The notes under the pieces: model-generated
Database searches by the model: none
What the model was told of the DNA's origin: nothing
Seen by the model: only the letters and a program-made list of their open reading frames with translations
From: an uncultured Bacteroidales bacterium
Lineage (GTDB): Bacteria; Bacteroidota; Bacteroidia; Bacteroidales; Paludibacteraceae
Reading direction: 5' to 3'
Assembly: GCA_903899865.1 (NCBI GenBank)
Contig: CAIUKZ010000119.1
Location: 1 to 7,240, forward strand
DNA length: 7,240 nucleotides
Shown here: positions 1 through 5,699 of the stretch, piece after piece
How the letters are laid out: every line of letters starts with the position of its first letter
How positions within the stretch are numbered: position 1 is the stretch's first letter
Translations under genes and position numbers: made by a program

Positions 1-150
1 AGTGGGGAATTTGCCATGGTAAAAGCAGCTGCTGCCAATGGATGGATAGACGAAAAACGAATCACGCACGAAATCCTAACTTCCATCAAACGTGCCGGTT
101 CGGACATCATCATCAGCTACCACACACAAGATATTTTATTGGATTTGTAA
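1..150 (+). CDS. hemB: Delta-aminolevulinic acid dehydratase (porphobilinogen synthase), C-terminal end only
   Basis: This is the last 49 codons plus the TAA stop of HemB; the rest lies before the window. HemB is a cytoplasmic enzyme that condenses two 5-aminolevulinate molecules into porphobilinogen, the first pyrrole of the tetrapyrrole pathway. The visible part starts with SGEFAMVKAAAANGWID and continues with the SIKRAGSDIIISY block. Both match the conserved C-terminal end of the family (E. coli has SGEYAMIK and SIKRAGADLI in the same order). The catalytic lysines and the metal site lie upstream and cannot be judged. The gene is 68 bases before hemL on the same strand, consistent with cotranscription. 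The reading frame is intact and the stop position fits the family, so there is no sign of truncation other than the window edge. Confidence 0.95.
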   Translation, partial: SGEFAMVKAAAANGWIDEKRITHEILTSIKRAGSDIIISYHTQDILLDL

Positions 151-200
151 GCAGATAGAAATTACATGAATCATTTTGCCTTCCAACCGAAGAAAAAATC

Positions 201-213
201 TTATTGACAATAA
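201..213. promoter_or_regulatory. 13-bp palindrome just before the hemL start codon
   Basis: TTATTG-A-CAATAA is a perfect 6-bp inverted repeat around a single central base, ending 5 bases before the hemL ATG at 219. The one-base centre makes an RNA hairpin unlikely, so if it matters it would be a binding site on double-stranded DNA. It is A/T-rich and could be chance. It also contains the TTG at 204 that could be mistaken for the hemL start. The right half (TGACAATAA) recurs just before the hemE start. Confidence 0.3.
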
Positions 214-218
214 AAAAA

Positions 219-1508
219 ATGAACTACGACAAAAGTATCACAGCATTTTCAGAAGCGAAGAAGCACATTCCTGGTGGAGTAAACTCCCCCGTTCGCTCAT
301 TTAGAAATGTAGGCGGCAACCCTATTTTTATAGCTTCTGCAAAGGGTAGTAAAGTTACAGACATAGATAAAAACGAATACATCGACTATGTAGGGTCATG
401 GGGTCCGATGATATTGGGTCATGCCTATCCGGAGGTTATCAAAACAATCCAACTCACAGCCGAACGAGGAACTAGCTATGGTGCTCCTACTTTGCTGGAA
501 ACTGAGATGGCTGAGCAAATCAAACGAATGGTACCCTCGATCGATATGGTGAGGATGGTCAACTCTGGCACCGAAGCTACGATGAGTGCTTTGCGATTGG
601 CTAGAGGATATACAGGACGAGAATTGGTGGTGAAATTTGAAGGATGCTATCACGGTCACAACGACAGTTTTCTCATCAAAGCTGGATCAGGTGCACTCAC
701 ACACGGCACTCCAGATTCACCAGGAGTGACAGCAGGCACAGCAGCTTCTACCCTCACTGCCAAATACAATGATTTGGATTCTGTGCAAAAACTATTTAAC
801 GAATTTAAAAATCAAATAGCAGCACTTATCCTCGAGCCCATCACTGGTAATATGGGAGTGGTAATTCCTACTCAGGAATTCATTCAAGGCATCCGCACAC
901 TATGCACAGAACATGGAGTAGTCTTGATTTTTGATGAAGTAATGACTGGCTTTAGGGTTGGGAAAGGCTGTGCACAGCAATTACTCGGAGTCACCCCCGA
1001 CTTAACCACCTTTGGTAAAATCATTGGCGGAGGACTTCCTGTGGGTGCTTACGGTGGGAAACAAGAAATCATGGACATGCTAGCACCCAAAGGACCAGTT
1101 TATCAAGCAGGTACTCTTTCGGGCAATCCACTGGCAATGGCAGCTGGATTATGTATGCTTCAACACTTAGAATCCACCATCGGGGTGTACGATGAACTCG
1201 AATCAAAATCGGCTAAATTAGAACTCGGACTGCTACAAGCGGCTAAAGAAACAAACATTCCAATTGTAATCAACAGAGTGGGCTCCATGTTCACCATGTT
1301 CTTTACTACACTACAGTCTGTGGGCTCATTTGATGATGTTATGAAATGTGATACCGAACGTTTTTCAAACTTTTTCAAACTTTCGTTGGGCGCAGGTGTT
1401 TATTTAGCACCATCACAGTTTGAAGCTGGATTTGTTTCTACGGCTCACACGGATGAAGACATTGAAAAAACGATACAGGCTGCAAAAGTAGCTTTCTCAA
1501 AATTATGA
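219..1508 (+). CDS. hemL: Glutamate-1-semialdehyde 2,1-aminomutase
   Basis: HemL is a cytoplasmic, PLP-dependent class III aminotransferase-fold enzyme that converts glutamate-1-semialdehyde to 5-aminolevulinate, the last step of the C5 route. Its presence implies ALA is made from glutamyl-tRNA and not from glycine plus succinyl-CoA. The N terminus has the family signature HIPGGVNSPVRSF. Next come NSGTEATMSALRLAR, the YHGH motif (about residues 144-147), the FDEVMTGFR motif with the PLP-ring aspartate (about D239), and TTFGKIIGGGLPVGAYGG carrying the Schiff-base lysine (about K267; K265 in E. coli). The C-terminal YLAPSQFEAGFVSTAHT block is also standard. I chose ATG 219 (429 aa). The frame can be extended to a TTG at 204, but those five extra residues have no family counterpart, and the ATG follows the usual A-rich leader. 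No Shine-Dalgarno is visible. The gene lies 52 bases before hemE, probably in one operon. Confidence 0.97.
   Translation: MNYDKSITAFSEAKKHIPGGVNSPVRSFRNVGGNPIFIASAKGSKVTDIDKNEYIDYVGSWGPMILGHAYPEVIKTIQLTAERGTSYGAPTLLETEMAEQIKRMVPSIDMVRMVNSGTEATMSALRLARGYTGRELVVKFEGCYHGHNDSFLIKAGSGALTHGTPDSPGVTAGTAASTLTAKYNDLDSVQKLFNEFKNQIAALILEPITGNMGVVIPTQEFIQGIRTLCTEHGVVLIFDEVMTGFRVGKGCAQQLLGVTPDLTTFGKIIGGGLPVGAYGGKQEIMDMLAPKGPVYQAGTLSGNPLAMAAGLCMLQHLESTIGVYDELESKSAKLELGLLQAAKETNIPIVINRVGSMFTMFFTTLQSVGSFDDVMKCDTERFSNFFKLSLGAGVYLAPSQFEAGFVSTAHTDEDIEKTIQAAKVAFSKL
1361..1380 (+). repeat. Perfect tandem 10-mer inside hemL
   Basis: The decamer TTTTTCAAAC occurs twice back to back within the hemL coding region, where it encodes the residues around SNFFKL before the conserved GVYLAPS block. 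The unit is not a multiple of three, so gain or loss of one copy would shift the frame. The frame is intact here and the encoded residues are normal for the family, so this is most simply a chance coding repeat. Confidence 0.6.
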
Positions 1509-1560
1509 TGAAGCTATAATAAAATAGAAACAACAGAAATTAATTTCAACTGACAATAAC

Positions 1561-2580
1561 ATGCTTTTACTCCAAACTCTCAAAGGCGAAAAAACGACAC
1601 GTGTTCCATTTTGGTTTATGCGTCAAGCGGGTCGAATTCTACCTAACTATCTAAAAATAAAAGAAAGTTACACTTTCTGGCAGATGATGCAACATCCAAA
1701 AATTGCTGCAGAAGTTACACTGATGCCTGTCACTGACTTGGGAGTAGATGCAGCTATTTTGTTTTCGGACATACTTGTCATTCCGCATGCGTTGGGCATG
1801 GGACTTGATTTTTTGGAAACGGGTCCTGTGTTTGAACATCCGTTGGCCTTTCGCGAAAACCCATTGGAGGGACTGCACCCAGACCCTTCTAAGCTCAATT
1901 ACATCTACGACGTGATTGATGAAATCATCAAAACTCGTCCTGCCAACATCCCACTCATCGGGTTTTGCGGTGCACCGCTGACGGTGTTGTTATTTATGCT
2001 TCAAGGACTAGGAAGAAAAGGTGATTTTCCGGATGCGATTAAATTTATTTATGAGCAACCTGACGCCACAAAACAATTGATTGACAAGGTTACCGACCTG
2101 ACTATAACCTACATTGAAGGACAAATAGAGCATGGTGTGGAGGTATTCCAACTGTTTGACACTCATGCAGGTTTACTCCCATTTGAACTCTATCAGGAGC
2201 TGTTCATGCCTTCCATTAAGCGAATTGCTCAAGTGGTTAAATCCAAACAAGTTCCATTTATCTTTTTCCCAAAAGGAATCGGTGTTGGCATTGCTACCAT
2301 CACACCTGATGACTGCGACTATTTGAGCATTGATTGGCAAACACCTATCGAATTGGCTCGTAAATTAGTCCATCCAAGCATCGGGCTACAGGGCAATGTC
2401 GATCCCAGATTGTTATACGCATCGGAAGGTGAAATCGCAAAAACTCTCGAACCATATAAGAATTTCGCAAAAGCCAATACCAACTTTGTATTCAATCTTG
2501 GACATGGTTTTATGCCGGGATTGAGTTATGACAAAGCTAAGTTTTTAGCTGATTGGGCTAAAAATGAATTGACAAAATAG
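1561..2580 (+). CDS. hemE: Uroporphyrinogen decarboxylase
   Basis: HemE is a cofactor-free cytoplasmic TIM-barrel enzyme that removes the four acetate carboxyls of uroporphyrinogen III to give coproporphyrinogen III. At 339 aa it is near the usual length. Visible signatures are FWFMRQAGRILPNY (residues 18-30, with the substrate-binding arginines R21 and R25), ILFSDILVIP with the key aspartate D70 (human D86), the IGFCGAPLTVLLFMLQG segment (133-149), LFDTHAG (198-204), GLQGNVDP (275-282) and FNLGHGFMP with H315 (human H339). Two positions differ from the textbook enzyme. The active-site tyrosine (human Y164) aligns with F145, and the usual Trp of the GAPWT motif is L140. The other substrate-contact residues are kept, so I expect an active enzyme. 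The ATG places MRQAGR about 20 residues in, as expected. It is 52 bases after hemL and 77 bases before hemN. Confidence 0.97.
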   Translation: MLLLQTLKGEKTTRVPFWFMRQAGRILPNYLKIKESYTFWQMMQHPKIAAEVTLMPVTDLGVDAAILFSDILVIPHALGMGLDFLETGPVFEHPLAFRENPLEGLHPDPSKLNYIYDVIDEIIKTRPANIPLIGFCGAPLTVLLFMLQGLGRKGDFPDAIKFIYEQPDATKQLIDKVTDLTITYIEGQIEHGVEVFQLFDTHAGLLPFELYQELFMPSIKRIAQVVKSKQVPFIFFPKGIGVGIATITPDDCDYLSIDWQTPIELARKLVHPSIGLQGNVDPRLLYASEGEIAKTLEPYKNFAKANTNFVFNLGHGFMPGLSYDKAKFLADWAKNELTK

Positions 2581-2657
2581 CATTCTAAAAAGTGTTTCCA
2601 TTTTTCTTTGACCTTCTACCAACAAGATGGCTAAGGAAGCAATAAAAAATAATAATC

Positions 2658-4037
2658 ATGCTTTTCAACCCTTTACACATAAAAAAATACGACAAGCCAG
2701 GTCCTAGATATACGAGCTATCCTCCAGCCAACTTTTTTAATGGAGGGTTTTCAAAAGAGGAAATGACGCACCAAATTGTTCAATCCAACTTAGACAATCC
2801 TCAAAATGTGTCATTCTACTTCCATGTGCCGTTTTGCCCTCAGCTATGCCATTTTTGCGGTTGCAACACAGAGTTAATGCGTCAAAAACAATTCGTTGAA
2901 CGATATTTTGAGGCAATGAAAAAAGAATTCAACGAAGTGGCAAAATTGATTGACAAATCGCGTCCAGTGACTCAGATACATTGGGGAGGTGGAACTCCAA
3001 ACTCAGTGCCTCTGAGACTAATAAGTGAAGTGATGTCATTGGTAAATTCACATTTCGAATTTACTCCAAATGCCGATGTGGCAATGGAATGCAACCCCAC
3101 CTACCTTACACCCAAGCAAGTGGATGAGCTCGCTGAAATGGGGTTTAATCGAATCAGCATAGGCATACAAGACTTTGACCTAAAGGTGTTAGACATTATC
3201 AATCGTAGACCATCGAAACTTCCAGTGCAAGAAATTGTTGCCTACATGCAAAGTAAAAACATTCGAGTCAACCTCGACTTTGTGTATGGACTTCCAGGTC
3301 AGACTGTGGAAAGCTTTTCTAACACCATTCGCCAAGCAGTAGCCATCCAGCCAGAACGCATTGTTACCTTCTCTTACGCTCATGTACCATGGGTGAAATC
3401 GGCTCAAAAGATCCTGGAACAATATGAAATTCCCGAACCTACCACCAAAATGCTCATGTATGAAGCAGCTTTTCAGATTATCACAGAGGCTGGTTATGAC
3501 GCCATTGGACTAGACCATTTTGCAAAACCAAACGACCAGATGGCATTAGCGCTTAAAAACCGAAGTCTGCACCGCAACTTTATGGGTTATTGCACCAAGA
3601 CCGATACTGGACAAGTGTATGCTTTTGGCGCTACCTCCATCACACAACTTGATGGCGCTTACATTCAAAACATCAAAAACACTGAAAAGTATGTAGAAAC
3701 TATAGAGCAGCATGAGTTTGCACCCGAAAAAGGATACATACTATCGGATCGCGATAAAATATGTAGAGTGGTGATTGAAGAGTTGATGTGCAACCATTTT
3801 ATCGACCTACATCTCATAGCCGATGCGCTATCGATTCCTGTAGTAACATTAGTTGAAAGTATGAAATTTGATGTCAATGATTTGGATTCTTTTATTGACG
3901 ACCAACTAATAACATGGTATGATTACCAACTAACTATTCTTCCACAAGGTAAACTTTTCTTGAGAAACATCGCCATGCTCTTTGATCCACTTCTAAAAGA
4001 AAGCAAGGCAACAACTATGTATTCAAAAACAGTGTGA
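2658..4037 (+). CDS. hemN: Oxygen-independent coproporphyrinogen III oxidase (radical SAM)
   Basis: HemN is a cytoplasmic radical-SAM enzyme that oxidatively decarboxylates two propionates of coproporphyrinogen III to vinyls, giving protoporphyrinogen IX without oxygen. The N terminus has GPRYTSYP (15-22), found in true HemN. The cluster motif CxxxCxxCxC is present as C60, C64, C67 and C69, and Y54 matches E. coli Y56. GGGTP (110-114) and ECNP (144-147) form the SAM site. FSYAHVPW (238-245), GLDHFAKP (284-291) and LHRNFMGY (304-311) are HemN-specific. The C-terminal domain (about 365-459) includes CRVVIEELMCN and FLRNIAMLFD. The fourth cysteine, the N-terminal motif and the full C-terminal domain argue against the haem chaperone HemW. 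Length is 459 aa against 457 in E. coli. The E. coli Q311 position, which contacts the second SAM, is K314 here. The start is the ATG after an A/T-rich leader; the nearest purine run (AAGGA at 2633) is too far upstream to be a ribosome binding site. Confidence 0.97.
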   Translation: MLFNPLHIKKYDKPGPRYTSYPPANFFNGGFSKEEMTHQIVQSNLDNPQNVSFYFHVPFCPQLCHFCGCNTELMRQKQFVERYFEAMKKEFNEVAKLIDKSRPVTQIHWGGGTPNSVPLRLISEVMSLVNSHFEFTPNADVAMECNPTYLTPKQVDELAEMGFNRISIGIQDFDLKVLDIINRRPSKLPVQEIVAYMQSKNIRVNLDFVYGLPGQTVESFSNTIRQAVAIQPERIVTFSYAHVPWVKSAQKILEQYEIPEPTTKMLMYEAAFQIITEAGYDAIGLDHFAKPNDQMALALKNRSLHRNFMGYCTKTDTGQVYAFGATSITQLDGAYIQNIKNTEKYVETIEQHEFAPEKGYILSDRDKICRVVIEELMCNHFIDLHLIADALSIPVVTLVESMKFDVNDLDSFIDDQLITWYDYQLTILPQGKLFLRNIAMLFDPLLKESKATTMYSKTV

Positions 4038-4076
4038 TAATTTTTCAATTTTATTGGCGCTAAAAACTGATAAAGA

Positions 4077-4107
4077 TTGTTTTATTTAGCATATTATGTT
4101 AAATTTG
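4077..4107 (+). promoter_or_regulatory. Bacteroidota-type promoter upstream of hemG
   Basis: The 92-base gap between hemN and hemG holds TAAATTTG at 4100-4107, an exact match to the TAnnTTTG -7 element used by the Bacteroidota primary sigma factor. A TTG at 4077-4079 stands 20 bases upstream, where the -33 TTG/TTTG element is expected. Transcription would start around 4112-4116, leaving a leader of about 15 bases before the hemG ATG at 4130. The match and spacing are seen directly; that it works is inferred. It would allow hemG to be transcribed independently of the upstream hem genes. Confidence 0.6.
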
Positions 4108-4129
4108 CAAACACATTCAGACTAATAAA

Positions 4130-5572
4130 ATGCCATTATACACCAATACTGTTGTTATTGGAGCTGGACTAACAGGACTTACCACAGCTCATTATTTAAA
4201 TAATTCTAAGATTGATTTTCTTGTCTTAGAACAAAAACCATTAATAGGTGGTGCCATTCAAACGGAGTCAGACAAAGGCTTTACGTATGAAAAGGGTCCA
4301 AGTACAGGTGTGATGAGCAATGACACGGTAGCCGAATTATTTGCAGAATTGAAACCTTACTGCAAACTGGAACGTGCTGCTGACTCTGTCAACAAACGCT
4401 ATATATTGAAAAATGCAGAATGGACACCCCTACCCTCTGGTGTTTTGAGCGGCATCTTCACTCCACTATTCACTTGGCAAGATAAACTACGTATCTTAGG
4501 TGAACCATTTAGAAAACCAGGCACCAACCCCAATGAATCACTGGCCGAATTTGTAAAAAGGCGGATGGGTAATAGTTTTCTTGACTATGCCATTGACCCA
4601 TTCATTCTCGGAGTATATGCTGGAAATCCTGCCTACTTAGTTCCTCGATTTGCACTACCAAAGCTGTACAATTTGGAACAAAAATACGGCAGCCTCATTG
4701 GCGGATCCATCAAAATGAAGCGTGAAAAAGCCAAACAATTCCCAAAACAAACGAAAGACAAAGGAAATCGAATTTTTTCGGCAGAAGGTGGACTGTCGCA
4801 ACTGACAGCAGCTTTGAATGAATCAGCTGGAAAAAACAATTTTCTACTCGGTGTAAGCCAATTAAGCATTATACCAATTGAAAATGGCTTTCGAATTAGT
4901 GGAGTGAATAGCGATGGAAAAGATCTTGAAATCGTAGCTAACAAAGTAATCACCACCGTAGGCGCGCATCAGCTAGCCGAACTACTTCCATTTGTAAATA
5001 AAAAAACAATGCAAAAAGTTGACAACCTTGTCTATGCAAAGGTTGTACAAATCACTGTCGGATTTAATGAATGGAAAGGCTTTCCGCTGGATGCATTTGG
5101 TGGATTGATTCCATTTAAAGAAAAGCATGACTCACTAGGTGTCCTTTTCCCATCAGCATTTCTAAAAAACAGGGCACCTCACGGTGGAGCATTGCTATCG
5201 GTATTTATGGGGGGCGTGCGTCGTCCAGAAATGATTAAAAAAAGCGATGAAGAACTAAAAGGAATTGTAGCCAAAGAAATATGCAGTCTGATGGGTATCA
5301 GCACCTTTAAACCCGATTTATTCAAGATTTTCCGTTACCAAGAAGCCATACCTCAGTACGGTGCCGACTGTGAAGCGCGATTTACTACCCTAGACGAACT
5401 GGCAAAACAATATCCCAATTTGATAATTGGAGGAAATCTGCGCGATGGAATAGGCATGGCGGATAGAATCCAACAAGGCAAAAAATTGGCCGAAGAGGCA
5501 AAAAAAGAAAACCTAGAATTTCAAACCAAAAATCTAGAACCACAAGTAGAGGCAGTAGAATTGGAAAGTTAG
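4130..5572 (+). CDS. hemG: Protoporphyrinogen oxidase, oxygen-dependent FAD type (HemY/PgoX family)
   Basis: This flavoenzyme takes six electrons from protoporphyrinogen IX to give protoporphyrin IX. Databases name the FAD type hemG or hemY; it is unrelated to the E. coli flavodoxin-like HemG. The N-terminal Rossmann motif is VVIGAGLTGL (GxGxxG at residues 11-16) with the ribose-binding E34, then IGGAIQTE and YEKGPST. The middle has LGVYAGNPAYLVPRFALPKLY followed by EQKYGSLIGG (about 160-192), characteristic of protoporphyrinogen oxidases and not of phytoene desaturases. The C-terminal GGNLRDGIGMADRIQQGKKLAEE (434-456) closes the FAD site. No signal peptide is seen; the family binds the membrane surface. 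At 480 aa it is slightly long because of an acidic, repeat-like tail from about residue 458. It lies 92 bases after hemN, behind its own likely promoter. The ATG follows an A-rich leader without a Shine-Dalgarno. Confidence 0.95.
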   Translation: MPLYTNTVVIGAGLTGLTTAHYLNNSKIDFLVLEQKPLIGGAIQTESDKGFTYEKGPSTGVMSNDTVAELFAELKPYCKLERAADSVNKRYILKNAEWTPLPSGVLSGIFTPLFTWQDKLRILGEPFRKPGTNPNESLAEFVKRRMGNSFLDYAIDPFILGVYAGNPAYLVPRFALPKLYNLEQKYGSLIGGSIKMKREKAKQFPKQTKDKGNRIFSAEGGLSQLTAALNESAGKNNFLLGVSQLSIIPIENGFRISGVNSDGKDLEIVANKVITTVGAHQLAELLPFVNKKTMQKVDNLVYAKVVQITVGFNEWKGFPLDAFGGLIPFKEKHDSLGVLFPSAFLKNRAPHGGALLSVFMGGVRRPEMIKKSDEELKGIVAKEICSLMGISTFKPDLFKIFRYQEAIPQYGADCEARFTTLDELAKQYPNLIIGGNLRDGIGMADRIQQGKKLAEEAKKENLEFQTKNLEPQVEAVELES

Positions 5573-5575
5573 TCA

Positions 5576-5587
5576 TTGATTAATCAA
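5576..5587. promoter_or_regulatory. Perfect 12-bp palindrome after hemG
   Basis: TTGATTAATCAA begins 4 bases after the hemG stop codon. Its arms TTGAT and ATCAA equal the half-sites of FNR/CRP-family regulators. They are separated by 2 bases, whereas those proteins normally need 4, so a standard FNR site is not supported. It is not a terminator: the stem is A/T-rich, has no usable loop and is not followed by a T-run. It lies about 113 bases upstream of the cstA start. Confidence 0.3.
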
Positions 5588-5634
5588 ATTTTACAAAGCC
5601 ATTTTCAAATAAATCTAAATTCTCTTTGAATTTA

Positions 5635-5657
5635 CCTCCCGGTTTACCAAGGAGAGG
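5635..5657. repeat. Imperfect inverted repeat in the hemG-cstA gap
   Basis: CCTCCC and GGAGAGG face each other across a 10-base spacer (GGTTTACCAA), with at least four clean pairs (CCTC/GAGG) and mismatches further in. It resembles the CCTC...GAGG intergenic inverted repeats found in many Bacteroidota genomes and may be a decayed copy or a weak transcription end signal for the hem cluster. Nothing else was recognised in the 127-base gap (5573-5699): I found no good TAnnTTTG promoter for cstA. Confidence 0.3.
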
Positions 5658-5699
5658 CAGAAATACAAAAACTCCTATACTACAAATTTAACCACATAC

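Noticed and set aside
144..178. Possible promoter before hemL (TTTG at 144-147, TCATTTTG at 171-178)
   Set aside because: The -7 element has one mismatch in its key TA and the 23-base spacer is too long; the -33 element lies in hemB coding sequence. Operon read-through is simpler.
204..218. TTG start for hemL, adding five residues (MTIKK)
   Set aside because: The ATG at 219 gives the family's usual N-terminal length before IPGGVNSPVR and follows an A-rich leader; the TTG lies inside a palindrome and has no ribosome binding site.
396..659. 87-codon antisense ORF inside hemL
   Set aside because: Shadow of a conserved hemL region; low-complexity Ser/His-rich translation with no family resemblance.
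2588..2606. Possible terminator hairpin after hemE
   Set aside because: The stem needs a bulge and is nearly all A-T pairs; gene spacing suggests transcription continues into hemN.
2607..2639. Possible promoter before hemN (TTTG at 2607-2610)
   Set aside because: The expected -7 position reads TAAGGAAG, sharing only the TA with TAnnTTTG.
2627..2707. 26-codon upstream ORF overlapping the hemN start in another frame
   Set aside because: It has no ribosome binding site and no recognisable product, and overlaps conserved hemN codons; expected by chance.
4633..4956. 107-codon antisense ORF inside hemG
   Set aside because: It is fully contained in a well-conserved gene on the other strand and its translation has no recognisable domain.
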